This document shows, piece after piece, positions 1-8,729 of a stretch of 64,000 nucleotides of DNA (within the stretch, counting starts at the first letter, position 1; each line of letters starts with the position of its first letter). The notes beneath the pieces were generated by a model. It searched no databases and had not been told where the DNA came from. It was given only the letters and a program-made list of their open reading frames with translations. Origin of the DNA: Streptomyces sp. NBC_01116 (GTDB taxonomy: Bacteria > Actinomycetota > Actinomycetes > Streptomycetales > Streptomycetaceae); NCBI RefSeq assembly GCF_041435495.1, contig NZ_CP108644.1:4325501-4389500 (forward strand). Direction: 5' to 3'. Made by a program: the position numbers and the translations under genes.

Positions 1-1
1 C

Positions 2-922
2 GGCGGGGCCTTCATGGTCGGGATCGCCGCGTTCCACCTGGCGCGCAAGAGGCACATCCCGGTGATGCGGACCTCGCTGCGCCTGGGGCTGATCACCGTC
101 GTGGTCGCCGGCATGCTCACCGCCGTCAGCGGCGACAGCCTCGCCAAGGTCATGTTCCGGCAGCAGCCGATGAAGATGGCCGCCGCCGAGGCGCTGTGGG
201 ACGGCCAGGAGAGGGCGCCCTTCTCGATATTCGCGTACGGGGACGTCAGCGAGGGCCACAACTCCGTGGAGATCTCGCTGCCCGGGGTGCTGTCCTTCCT
301 CGCCAACAACGACCCGAACTCGTACGTCCCCGGCATCAACGACATCAACAAGGAGGCGCAGGAGAAGTACGGGCCCGGCGACTACCGCCCCAACATCCCG
401 GTCGCGTTCTGGAGCTTCCGGTGGATGATCGGCTTCGGTATGGCCTCCTTCGGCCTCGGCCTCCTGGGGCTCTGGCTGACCCGGAAGAAGTTCCTGCTGC
501 CACCGGCGCTGCGGACCGGTGAGGACGAGGTACCCCATCTCGTCCTCTTCAAGAACAAGGCGCTGAGCCCGAGGCTCACCAAGCTCTACTGGGTCGTCGC
601 GCTCTGGACGCTGCTCTTCCCGCTGATCGCCAACTCCTGGGGCTGGATCTTCACCGAGATGGGCCGCCAGCCGTGGGTCGTCTACGGGGTGCTCCAGACC
701 CGTGCGGGGGTCTCCCCCGGTGTCTCGCAGGGCGAGGTCATCACCTCGATGATCGTCTTCACCCTGCTGTACGCGGTGCTCGCCGTGATCGAGGTGAAGC
801 TGCTCGTGAAGTACATCAAGGCCGGGCCGCCGGAACTCACCGAGGACGACCTCAACCCGCCGACCAAGATCGGCGGCCACGACGAAGAAGACGCCGACCG
901 GCCCATGGCCTTCTCGTACTGA
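2..922 (+). CDS. cydA: Cytochrome bd oxidase subunit I, C-terminal part
   Basis: Partial: the reading frame is already open at the window edge, so the N-terminal part, including the first haem ligand region, is missing. About 306 residues remain. CydA is the quinol-oxidising, haem-carrying subunit of the membrane bd-type terminal oxidase. The signature GWxxxExGRQPW followed by YGVLQT is visible near nt 640-700, and several hydrophobic segments are present. The C-terminus is charged and cytoplasmic-looking. cydB follows after 17 bases and is preceded by an AGGAG ribosome site, so the two genes are co-transcribed. The ATG at nt 14 is internal and is not the start. Family assignment is firm. Confidence 0.96.
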   Translation, partial: GGAFMVGIAAFHLARKRHIPVMRTSLRLGLITVVVAGMLTAVSGDSLAKVMFRQQPMKMAAAEALWDGQERAPFSIFAYGDVSEGHNSVEISLPGVLSFLANNDPNSYVPGINDINKEAQEKYGPGDYRPNIPVAFWSFRWMIGFGMASFGLGLLGLWLTRKKFLLPPALRTGEDEVPHLVLFKNKALSPRLTKLYWVVALWTLLFPLIANSWGWIFTEMGRQPWVVYGVLQTRAGVSPGVSQGEVITSMIVFTLLYAVLAVIEVKLLVKYIKAGPPELTEDDLNPPTKIGGHDEEDADRPMAFSY

Positions 923-939
923 GCAGCAGGAGCTGAGAG

Positions 940-1941
940 ATGGAACTCCACGACGTCTGGTTCGTGCTCATCGCCGTCCTCTGGACCGGCTACTTCTTCC
1001 TGGAGGGATTCGACTTCGGCATCGGGGTCCTCACCAAGCTGCTGGCCCGCGACCGCAAGGAGCGCCGGGTCCTGATCAACACGATCGGGCCCGTCTGGGA
1101 CGGCAACGAGGTCTGGCTGCTCAGCGCGGGCGGCGCGACCTTCGCCGCCTTCCCCGAGTGGTACGCCACCCTGTTCTCCGGCTTCTACCTGCCGCTGCTG
1201 ATCATCCTGTTCTGCCTGATCGTGCGTGGCGTCGCCTTCGAGTACCGCGCCAAGCGGCCCGAGGAGCGGTGGCAGACGAACTGGGAGACCGCGATCTTCT
1301 GGACCTCCCTGATCCCCGCGGTGCTGTGGGGCGTGGCGTTCGGGAACATCGTGCGCGGCGTGAAGATCGACGCGGACATGGAGTACGTCGGCAACTTCTT
1401 CGACCTCCTCAACCCGTACGCGATCCTCGGCGGCCTCGTCACGCTCACCCTCTTCACCTTCCACGGGGCGGTGTTCGCCGGCCTCAAGACGGCGGGCGAC
1501 ATCCGCGTCCGGGCCCGCGCCCTGGCGCTGAAGCTGGGGCCGGTCACCGCGGTGCTGGCGCTGGTCTTCCTGGTCTGGACGCAGGCGGACAACGGGGACG
1601 CCTGGAGCCTGGGGGCCATGATCGTGGCGGTGGTGGCGCTCCTGGCCGCGATCGGGGCCATCGCCAAGGGCCGCGAGGGCTGGTCGTTCGCGTTCTCGGG
1701 CGTGACGATCGCGGCGGCGGTCGCGATGCTCTTCCTGACGCTCTTCCCGAACGTCATGCCGTCCTCGCTGAACGACGCCTGGAACCTCACGGTCACCAAC
1801 GCCTCGTCCAGCCCGTACACGCTCAAGATCATGACCTGGTGCGCGGGTATCGCCACGCCCGTCGTGCTGCTCTACCAGGGCTGGACCTACTGGGTCTTCC
1901 GCAAGCGCATCGGCACCCAGCACATCGCCGACGCGCACTGA
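940..1941 (+). CDS. cydB: Cytochrome bd oxidase subunit II
   Basis: 333 residues, a normal CydB length. The protein is a string of hydrophobic segments, and its N-terminus carries the typical WTGYFFLEGFDFGIG stretch of CydB. It pairs with CydA in the inner membrane to form the high-affinity oxygen reductase that is used under low oxygen or when the cytochrome bc-aa3 route is impaired. The ATG start lies about 7 bases after AGGAG. It sits directly downstream of cydA. A long perfect hairpin follows, before cydCD, so expression of the third gene may be partly attenuated. Confidence 0.97.
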   Translation: MELHDVWFVLIAVLWTGYFFLEGFDFGIGVLTKLLARDRKERRVLINTIGPVWDGNEVWLLSAGGATFAAFPEWYATLFSGFYLPLLIILFCLIVRGVAFEYRAKRPEERWQTNWETAIFWTSLIPAVLWGVAFGNIVRGVKIDADMEYVGNFFDLLNPYAILGGLVTLTLFTFHGAVFAGLKTAGDIRVRARALALKLGPVTAVLALVFLVWTQADNGDAWSLGAMIVAVVALLAAIGAIAKGREGWSFAFSGVTIAAAVAMLFLTLFPNVMPSSLNDAWNLTVTNASSSPYTLKIMTWCAGIATPVVLLYQGWTYWVFRKRIGTQHIADAH

Positions 1942-1945
1942 GTCC

Positions 1946-1987
1946 GGTGCGCTGCCGCGGGCCCGGCGAGGCCCGCGGCAGCGCACC
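1946..1987 (+). terminator. 18-bp perfect hairpin between cydB and cydCD
   Basis: Left arm 1946-1963 (GGTGCGCTGCCGCGGGCC) pairs perfectly with 1970-1987 around a six-base loop. There is no T-run, as is usual in Streptomyces. It starts 4 bases after the cydB stop and ends 32 bases before the cydCD start, so it can end most cydAB transcripts while cydCD is read through or from its own promoter. Confidence 0.75.
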
Positions 1988-2019
1988 ATCCCGCAGAGTT
2001 CACCGACCCCGCCGGGGGG

Positions 2020-5000
2020 ATGTTTCACGTGAAACCGATCGATCCGCGTCTGCTCCACCACGCACGCGCCACCCGCCTCTTCCTGGCGGCGGTGGTGGCC
2101 CTCGGCTTGGTCGGCGCCCTGCTGGTGATCGCCCAGGCGATGCTCATCGCCGAGATCGTGGTGGGCGGTTTCGAGGGCGGACTCACGGTCACCGCGCTGC
2201 GCACCCCCCTCCTTCTCCTCGCCGCGGTCGCCCTCGGCCGGGCCCTCGTCGCCTGGCTCACCGAACTGGCGGCCCACCGCGCCAGCGCGGCCGTCAAGTC
2301 CGAACTGCGCGGCCGGCTCCTGGAGCGGGCCGCGCGGCTGGGCCCCGACTGGCTGAGCGGGCAGCGCACCGGTTCGCTCGTCGCGCTGGCGACCCGGGGC
2401 ATCGACGCGCTCGACGACTACTTCGCCCGCTATCTCCCGCAGCTCGGACTCGCCGTCGTGGTGCCCGTGGCGGTGCTCGCCCGGATCGTCACCGAGGACT
2501 GGGTGTCGGCGGCGATCATCGTCGTCACGCTGCCGCTCATCCCGCTCTTCATGATCCTGATCGGCTGGGCCACCCAGTCCCGGATGGACCGCCAGTGGCA
2601 GCTGCTGTCCCGGCTCTCCGGACACTTCCTGGACGTCGTCGCCGGGCTGCCGACCCTGAAGGTCTTCGGACGGGCCAAGGCCCAGGCCGAATCGATCCGC
2701 ACGATCACCTCCGACTACCGCCGGGCCACCCTGCGCACCCTGCGGATCGCCTTCCTGTCCTCGTTCGCCCTGGAGCTGCTGGCGACCCTGTCGGTCGCCC
2801 TCGTCGCCGTCACGATCGGCATGCGGCTCGTCCACGGCGAACTCGACCTCTACACCGGCCTGGTGGTCCTGATCCTGGCCCCGGAGGCCTATCTGCCGAT
2901 CCGCCAGGTCGGAGCGCAGTACCACGCGGCGGCCGAGGGCCTGTCGGCCGCAGAGGAGATCTTCACGGTCCTGGAGACCGAACCCCGGGCCCCGGGCACC
3001 GAGGACGTGCCGGACACCCTGCGGCTGGAGCTGGCGGACGTGACCGTGCGCCACGAGGGCCGCACCGAACCCTCGTTGGACGCCGCGTCGCTCACCGTGG
3101 AGCCGGGGGAGACCGTCGCCCTGGTCGGCCCGAGCGGCGTCGGCAAGTCCACCCTGCTGAACGTGCTCCTCGGATTCGCCGTACCCGACGAGGGGCACGT
3201 CCGGGTCGGCGGCCGGGACCTCATGGACCTGGACCTCGAACGCTGGCGGAGCCGCATCACCTGGGTCCCCCAGCGCCCCCACCTCTTCGCGGACACGATC
3301 GCCGAGAACGTGCGCCTCGCCCGCCCCGACGCCGACGACGAGGCGGTCCTCGCGGCGCTGCGGGACGCGGGCGCGTACGACTTCGTCGCGGCGCTGCCCG
3401 ACGGGGTGCGGACGGCCCTGGGCGAGGACGGCGCCGGACTCTCCGCGGGCCAGCGCCAGCGCCTCGCCCTCGCCCGGGCGTTCCTCGCCGACCGGCCGCT
3501 CCTGCTGCTGGACGAGCCGACCGCGAGCCTGGACGGCGAGAGCGAGGCGGGCATCGTCGACGCCGTCCGGAGGCTCGCCGCCGGGCGGACCGTGCTGCTG
3601 GTCGTCCACCGCCCGGCCCTGCTGGCGGTCGCCGACCGCGTGGTGACCCTGGAGCCGCTTACCGACGTGCGGGAGCCGGCCGAGAACGGGAGCGGCACGC
3701 GTGCCGTAGCCGCCGGACCGGCCGTCCCGCAGCCGCTCGCCGGGGGCGAACTCCTGGACGCCCGCCGGGCGGAGGAGCTGCGCGCGGCCGACGGCGGGCA
3801 GGTGAGGACCGGTGCCCGCCCCGGACGGGTGCTCGCCCGGGTCCGCGAGGCGGCCGGGGCGCAGCGGGGGCGGCTGACCCTGGCCCTGCTGCTCGGCAGC
3901 CTGGCGGTGGGTTCTGCCGTGGGCCTCATGGCGGTCTCCGGCTGGCTGATCTCCCGCGCCTCCGAAGAGCCGCCGGTCATGTACTTGATGATGGCGGTCA
4001 CCGCGACCCGCGCCTTCGGCATCGGCCGGGCGGTCTTCCGCTACGCCGAGCGGCTCGTCTCGCACGACGCCGTCCTGAAGCTCCTCGCCGAACTGCGCGT
4101 CGCCGTCTACCGGGGCCTCGAACGCATCGCCCCCGGGGGCCTGCGCACCACGCGGCGCGGCGACCTGCTGTCCCGGCTCGTCGCCGATGTGGACGCGCTC
4201 CAGGACTACTGGCTGCGCTGGCTGCTGCCGGTCGGCACGGCCGTCGTGGTGGGGGCCGCGGCCGCCGGGTTCACCGGCTGGCTGCTCCCGGAGGCGGGCG
4301 TCATCCTGGCCGTGGGCCTGCTGGTCGCCGGGGTCGGCGTCCCGCTCGTCAGCGGCGCCTGCGCCCGCCGTACGGAGCGTCAGCTCGCACCCGCCCGTGC
4401 CGCCCTGGCCACCCGGGTCACCGACCTCCTGGGCGCCACCGCCGAACTGACCGTCGCGGGCGCGCTGCCCGCCCGGCAGACGCGGCTGCGCGCGGCCGAC
4501 ACCCTGCTGACCCGGATCGCCTCGCGCGCCGCCGCCGCGACGGCACTGGGCGGTGGGCTGTCCGCCCTGGTCTGCGGGCTCACCGTGGTGGCCGCTGCGA
4601 CCGTCGCCGTCCCCGCCGTGCAGGACGGCCGACTGTCCGGTGTCGCCCTCGCCGTGGTGGTGCTGACCCCGCTGGCCGCCTTCGAGGCCGTCACCGGGCT
4701 GCCGCTCGCCGTGCAGTACCGCCAGCGTGTCGCGCGGAGCGCGGAGCGGGTGTTCGAGGTGCTGGACGCCCCCGTGCCCGTACGGGAGCCGGAGGCCCCC
4801 GCCGAGGAGCCCGCGTCCCCGTTCCCGCTGGAGGTGCGCGGGCTGAGCGCCCGCTACCCCGGGGCCCGGCACGACGCGCTGGCCTCGCTCGACCTGACGC
4901 TGACGCCAGGGCGGCGCATCGCGGTCGTGGGTCCCTCCGGCTCGGGCAAGACGACGCTCGCCCAGGTCCTGCTGCGCTTCCTGGACGCCTCGTCGGGGAC

Positions 5001-5568
5001 GTACCGGCTGGGCGGCGTCGAGGCGTCCGCGCTGGATTCGGACACGGTCCGGCGCTCGGTCGGACTGTGCGCCCAGGACGCGCACGTCTTCGACAGCACG
5101 ATCCGCGAGAACCTGCGCCTGGCCCGCCCCGGGGCGACCGACGCCGAACTGCGCGACGCGCTCTCCCGGGCCCGGCTCCTGGACTGGGTGCTGGCCCTGC
5201 CGGAGGAGCTCGACACCCCGGTGGGCGAGCACGGCGCGCGGCTCTCCGGGGGCCAGCGCCAGCGCCTCGCCCTGGCCCGCGCGCTGCTCGCGGGCTTTCC
5301 CGTACTGGTCCTGGACGAGCCGGCCGAACACCTCGACCTGCCGACCGCCGACGCCCTCACCGCCGATCTGCTGGACGCGACCCGGGGCCGCGCGACCGTA
5401 CTGATCACCCACCGGCTGACCGGCCTCGACACCGTCGACGAGGTGCTGGTGCTGGACGCGGGCCGGGTCGTGCAGCGCGGACCGTACGCCGAACTCGCCG
5501 CCGAGGACGGGCCGCTGCGCCGCATGCTGGAGCGCGAACGGGAGACGGTCGGGGCGGGAGTCCGGTAG
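2020..5568 (+). CDS. cydCD: Fused CydD-CydC heterodimeric ABC exporter
   Basis: 1182 residues holding two complete ABC exporter halves, each with six predicted membrane segments and a nucleotide-binding domain. Walker A motifs are GPSGVGKST near residue 370 and GPSGSGKTT near residue 970. Signature motifs are LSAGQRQ near 473 and LSGGQRQ near 1073. In other bacteria CydD and CydC are separate and export cysteine/glutathione (and possibly haem) needed for cytochrome bd assembly; actinomycetes often carry this fusion. A short Ala/Gly/Pro-rich linker near residue 560 joins the halves. The ATG start overlaps a perfect parS site, so the protein begins MFHVKP because of that site. No strong Shine-Dalgarno beyond CGGGGGG is seen. 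Confidence 0.95.
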   Translation: MFHVKPIDPRLLHHARATRLFLAAVVALGLVGALLVIAQAMLIAEIVVGGFEGGLTVTALRTPLLLLAAVALGRALVAWLTELAAHRASAAVKSELRGRLLERAARLGPDWLSGQRTGSLVALATRGIDALDDYFARYLPQLGLAVVVPVAVLARIVTEDWVSAAIIVVTLPLIPLFMILIGWATQSRMDRQWQLLSRLSGHFLDVVAGLPTLKVFGRAKAQAESIRTITSDYRRATLRTLRIAFLSSFALELLATLSVALVAVTIGMRLVHGELDLYTGLVVLILAPEAYLPIRQVGAQYHAAAEGLSAAEEIFTVLETEPRAPGTEDVPDTLRLELADVTVRHEGRTEPSLDAASLTVEPGETVALVGPSGVGKSTLLNVLLGFAVPDEGHVRVGGRDLMDLDLERWRSRITWVPQRPHLFADTIAENVRLARPDADDEAVLAALRDAGAYDFVAALPDGVRTALGEDGAGLSAGQRQRLALARAFLADRPLLLLDEPTASLDGESEAGIVDAVRRLAAGRTVLLVVHRPALLAVADRVVTLEPLTDVREPAENGSGTRAVAAGPAVPQPLAGGELLDARRAEELRAADGGQVRTGARPGRVLARVREAAGAQRGRLTLALLLGSLAVGSAVGLMAVSGWLISRASEEPPVMYLMMAVTATRAFGIGRAVFRYAERLVSHDAVLKLLAELRVAVYRGLERIAPGGLRTTRRGDLLSRLVADVDALQDYWLRWLLPVGTAVVVGAAAAGFTGWLLPEAGVILAVGLLVAGVGVPLVSGACARRTERQLAPARAALATRVTDLLGATAELTVAGALPARQTRLRAADTLLTRIASRAAAATALGGGLSALVCGLTVVAAATVAVPAVQDGRLSGVALAVVVLTPLAAFEAVTGLPLAVQYRQRVARSAERVFEVLDAPVPVREPEAPAEEPASPFPLEVRGLSARYPGARHDALASLDLTLTPGRRIAVVGPSGSGKTTLAQVLLRFLDASSGTYRLGGVEASALDSDTVRRSVGLCAQDAHVFDSTIRENLRLARPGATDAELRDALSRARLLDWVLALPEELDTPVGEHGARLSGGQRQRLALARALLAGFPVLVLDEPAEHLDLPTADALTADLLDATRGRATVLITHRLTGLDTVDEVLVLDAGRVVQRGPYAELAAEDGPLRRMLERERETVGAGVR
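2022..2035 (+). other. parS, perfect ParB-binding site
   Basis: GTTTCACGTGAAAC, identical to the Streptomyces parS consensus and fully palindromic. It overlaps the first five codons of cydCD. ParB loads at such sites around the origin to condense and segregate chromosomes, notably during sporulation. A ParB complex here could also affect cydCD transcription (inference). Confidence 0.9.
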
Positions 5569-5592
5569 CGGCGACGGCCCGGACCGGGCCCC

Positions 5593-5754
5593 GGACCGTA
5601 CGCAGGACCGGACCCCGGACCGTACGCAGGACCGGACCCCGGACCGTACGCAGGACCCCGGGCCTCGGACCGTACGCAGGACCGGGCCCCGGACCGTACG
5701 CAGGACCGGGCCCCGGACCGTACGCAGGACCGGACCCCGGACCGTACGCAGGAC
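5593..5754 (+). repeat. Seven-copy tandem repeat, period 24 bp
   Basis: The core GGACCGTACGCAGGAC recurs exactly at 5593, 5617, 5641, 5667, 5691, 5715 and 5739. Spacing is 24 bases except for one 26-base step, which breaks any common reading frame, so the array is non-coding. It fills most of the 273-base gap between cydCD and the sensor kinase gene. Degenerate flanking copies reach from about 5575 to 5768. No clear hairpin forms within one unit. A variable-number repeat is the simplest description. Confidence 0.85.
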
Positions 5755-5841
5755 CCCGGGCCCCGGACGAACGGTGCCCGCTTCACCCGGCGAGCACATT
5801 CTCGACTTTCGCCCTCTATCGGTACTAACTAGGCTCGGGCC

Positions 5842-7548
5842 ATGTCAGAGCCCGACCCGCAGGACTCCCTCGACGCCGCCACCCGGGCCACCCGCAGCCT
5901 CCAGGGTCTGTCCACCGAGCTGACCGCGCGGGTGCCGCAGCTCCTGGAGGCGATGCGTTCCGTCGGCGCGGGGCTGGAGCTGCACTCCACCCTGGACCGG
6001 ATCTGCGAGACGGCGGCCGAGCTCGCCCACGCCCGGTACGCCGCCATCGGCGTCGTCGACGAGCTGGGCGAGGGCCTGTCGGACTTCGTCACCTACGGCG
6101 TTCCGCAGGAGGTGGCCGAGGCGATCGGGCGACGCCCCGACGGTCACCGGGGTCTGCTCGGGGCGCTGATCCACGACCCCGTCCCGGTCCGGCTGGCCGA
6201 CCTGACCACCGATCCGCGGTCCGCGGGCTTTCCGCCGGGGCACCCCCCGATGCGGACCTTCCTGGGGGTGCCCATCCGGGTCCAGGGGGACGTCTTCGGC
6301 AACCTCTACCTGGCCGAGAAGCAGGACGGCGCCGAATTCAGCGACTACGACCTCCACATGGTCCGGGTGCTCGCCACGGAGGCCGGGATCGCCATCGGCA
6401 ACGCCCGGCTGTACGAGGCGGCGCGGCAGCGGGAGCACTGGATCGACGGTTCGGTCGCGGTCACCACGGCCCTCCTGTCGGGCGGGGACGCCGACGAGGC
6501 GCTGTCGGTGGTGGCCGAGCAGGCCCGTCGGCTCGCCGACTCCGCCGCCGGGATCGTGCTGCTGCCCGCCGAGGAGGGCGGGCTGGAGATCGTCGCCGTC
6601 TCGTCCGACGATCCCGCGTCCTCGCTCGGCGTGATCATCCCGCCCCGGAGCGCGGTGGCGGCGAAACTCCTGGCGGGCGAGGCGGTGTTCATCGACGACT
6701 CGGCCACCGACAGCCGGATGGTCACCAGGCTGGCCGACCGGTTCGGCCCCAGCATGATGCTGCCGCTCCACAGCGGCGGCCGGGTGCTCGGCGCGCTGGC
6801 CACCCCCAGGTCCCGGGGCGCGCGCCCGTTCACGGAGACCGAGCGGACGCTCGCCACCCAGTTCGCCTCCCAGGCGGCGCTCGCGCTGATGATGGCCGAG
6901 GCGCAGCGTGACCGGGAGCGTCTCGCGGTGTACGAGGACCGCGACCGGATCGCCCGCGACCTCCACGACCTGGTCATCCAGCGGCTGTTCGCCACCGGGA
7001 TGATGCTGGAGAGCGCCCAGCGCGGATCGGTGGTGCCCGAGGTGCGGACCGGTGTCGGCCGGGCGGTCGACGAGCTGGACGTGACGATCCAGGAGATCCG
7101 CACGGCCATCTTCGCGCTCCAGCAGGAACCGGCCGAGGCCCCCTCGGGGCTGCGCACCCGCGTGCTGCGGGAGATCAACATGGCGGCCGTCCCGCTCGGC
7201 TTCAAGCCCTCGCACCGCTTCCTGGGCCCGGTGGACTCGCTCGTCGGCGAGCTGACCGGCAAGAACCTGGTCGCCGCGCTGCGCGAGGCCCTTTCCAACG
7301 CGTTCCGGCACGCGGGGGCGTCGCTGATCGACGTGGTCGTCGACGCGACGGTGACGCTGCCGGACGGGCGGGCGGCGGTGCGGCTCTCGGTCGCCGACGA
7401 CGGGGTGGGCATCCCGGAGGGCGGCCGCCGCAGCGGACTGCGCAACCTGGCCCGCCGGGCGGAGTCCCTGGGCGGATCGAGCCGGATCGAACCGGGGATC
7501 GGGGAGGACGGCGGCGGTACGACGGTGGTGTGGGAGGCGCCGCTGTGA
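5842..7548 (+). CDS. DevS/DosS-like GAF sensor histidine kinase
   Basis: 568 residues. Two GAF domains occupy roughly residues 50-200 and 215-350, followed by a HisKA_3 dimerisation helix with DRDRIARDLHD (phospho-acceptor His about 375) and a HATPase domain with N-box REALSNAFRHA near 480 and G-box DDGVGIPEGG near 519. The order and the motif HPPMRTFLGVP in GAF-1 match mycobacterial DevS/DosS, haem sensors of oxygen, NO and CO. Whether the proximal haem histidine is kept needs an alignment. A location beside the cytochrome bd genes fits redox or oxygen sensing (inference). No response regulator gene is adjacent, so it may act as an orphan kinase on a DevR-like regulator elsewhere. The start is ATG with a weak ribosome site. 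Confidence 0.9.
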   Translation: MSEPDPQDSLDAATRATRSLQGLSTELTARVPQLLEAMRSVGAGLELHSTLDRICETAAELAHARYAAIGVVDELGEGLSDFVTYGVPQEVAEAIGRRPDGHRGLLGALIHDPVPVRLADLTTDPRSAGFPPGHPPMRTFLGVPIRVQGDVFGNLYLAEKQDGAEFSDYDLHMVRVLATEAGIAIGNARLYEAARQREHWIDGSVAVTTALLSGGDADEALSVVAEQARRLADSAAGIVLLPAEEGGLEIVAVSSDDPASSLGVIIPPRSAVAAKLLAGEAVFIDDSATDSRMVTRLADRFGPSMMLPLHSGGRVLGALATPRSRGARPFTETERTLATQFASQAALALMMAEAQRDRERLAVYEDRDRIARDLHDLVIQRLFATGMMLESAQRGSVVPEVRTGVGRAVDELDVTIQEIRTAIFALQQEPAEAPSGLRTRVLREINMAAVPLGFKPSHRFLGPVDSLVGELTGKNLVAALREALSNAFRHAGASLIDVVVDATVTLPDGRAAVRLSVADDGVGIPEGGRRSGLRNLARRAESLGGSSRIEPGIGEDGGGTTVVWEAPL

Positions 7549-7672
7549 GGGCGGCCCGAGGGTGGCCCTGCCGGACGGTCGGGGCGGGGCGCCCGCCGGC
7601 CGGTGAGCCGCGCGCCGGGCCCGCCGGCCGGTGTTGCTGCGAGGCCGGGGCCGCGGGCCGGTGCGTCGGCGC

Positions 7673-7716
7673 GCCGGTCCGCTGATGTGCTGGTGTGCCG
7701 GTCCGCTGATGTGCTG
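7673..7716 (+). repeat. Short direct repeat in the kinase-HAD gap
   Basis: The 20-mer GCCGGTCCGCTGATGTGCTG occurs at 7673 and 7697, a 24-base period. The 175-base gap between convergent genes also holds GC-rich direct repeats near 7590 and 7620. No gene is seen in it. Confidence 0.55.
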
Positions 7717-7723
7717 AAAGGTT

Positions 7724-8599
7724 TCAGCGGTTCTCTGCGCGGGCGGCGAGGATGCGCTCGATGACGACCGCGACCCCGTCCTCCTCGTTGGTCGCGGTCC
7801 GGCCCGAGGCGGCGGCCACCGCGTCCGGGTGGGCGTTGCCCATCGCGAACGAGGCGCCGGCCCAGCTGAGCATCTCGATGTCGTTGGGCATGTCACCGAA
7901 GGCGACCACCTCGGCGGACGAGATGCCGCGCTCGGCACAGCAGGCGGCGAGCGTGGTGGCCTTGGAGACGCCGAGCCCGCTGACCTCCAGGAGCGCGGAG
8001 GGACTGGAGCGGGTGAAGGCGGCCCGGTCACCGGCCGCCGTACGGGCCAGCGTGAGGAAGGCGTCGGGCGCCAGCTCGGTGTGGTGGGCCAGCACCTTGA
8101 GCACGGGCGCGCCGGTGCCCGGGGCGTCCTCGTGCAGCAGCTTCTCGGCAACCGCCACGGTGGCTCCCGGATCCAGGTGGAAGGGGGGGTAGGCCGGTTC
8201 GTAGTTGATGCCGGTGGTCATCTCGACGGCGAAGGAGGTGCCGGGGGCCGCCTCGCGCAGGGTGCGTACGACGTGCAGGGCTGCCGCGCGCTCCAGCGGC
8301 CGTACGGAGAGCAGCCCGCCGTCCGTCCGGAGGTCGGTGACCACGGCGCCGTTGGCGCAGATCGCCGTACCGTGGCTCTGGACGTGGTCCCGTACGACGT
8401 CCATCCAGCGGGCCGGCCTGCCGGTGACGAAGAAGACCTCGATCCCGGCCTCCTCGGCCGCCGCGAGGGCCGCGACCGTGCGGGCGGACAGCGTCTTGTC
8501 GTCACGCAGAAGGGTGCCGTCGAGGTCGGTGGCGATCAGCCGGGTCACGGCGGGAAGAGGCGTATCGGTCACTGAGGTCACCGGCCCATTCTCGCCCAT
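7724..8599 (-). CDS. HAD superfamily (Cof-type) phosphatase
   Basis: About 291 residues. Motif I DLDGTLLRDD near the N-terminus, motif II in VFFVTGRPARW and the late motif GDMPNDIEML identify a type IIB (Cof-like) HAD hydrolase, a cytoplasmic phosphatase of sugar-phosphate or coenzyme substrates; the substrate cannot be read from sequence. The ATG at 8599 is chosen because the frame further upstream loses family similarity; GTG starts at 8581 or 8572 are also possible. The gene converges on the sensor kinase gene. A second Cof-type paralogue lies at 19063-19878. Confidence 0.88.
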   Translation of the reverse strand: MGENGPVTSVTDTPLPAVTRLIATDLDGTLLRDDKTLSARTVAALAAAEEAGIEVFFVTGRPARWMDVVRDHVQSHGTAICANGAVVTDLRTDGGLLSVRPLERAAALHVVRTLREAAPGTSFAVEMTTGINYEPAYPPFHLDPGATVAVAEKLLHEDAPGTGAPVLKVLAHHTELAPDAFLTLARTAAGDRAAFTRSSPSALLEVSGLGVSKATTLAACCAERGISSAEVVAFGDMPNDIEMLSWAGASFAMGNAHPDAVAAASGRTATNEEDGVAVVIERILAARAENR

Positions 8600-8729
8600 A
8601 AAGGTGCACGGGCGTGCGGAGGGGCGCACATCTGAGTGGGTAGGACGCTGATCTGGAGAAAAGTCCTCTGGCATATGCCGAAGCCATGAGGTGGCCGTCA
8701 CCCGTGCGCACGGTCGTAGGCTCAGGGGC

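Noticed and set aside
5593..5754. CRISPR array
   Set aside because: Tandem units have no variable spacers.
682..5828. Very long open frames on both strands across the cyd genes (1705 and 1556 codons)
   Set aside because: They are shadows of cydB and cydCD in GC-rich DNA; the predicted proteins are Arg/Gly/Pro-rich with no domain.
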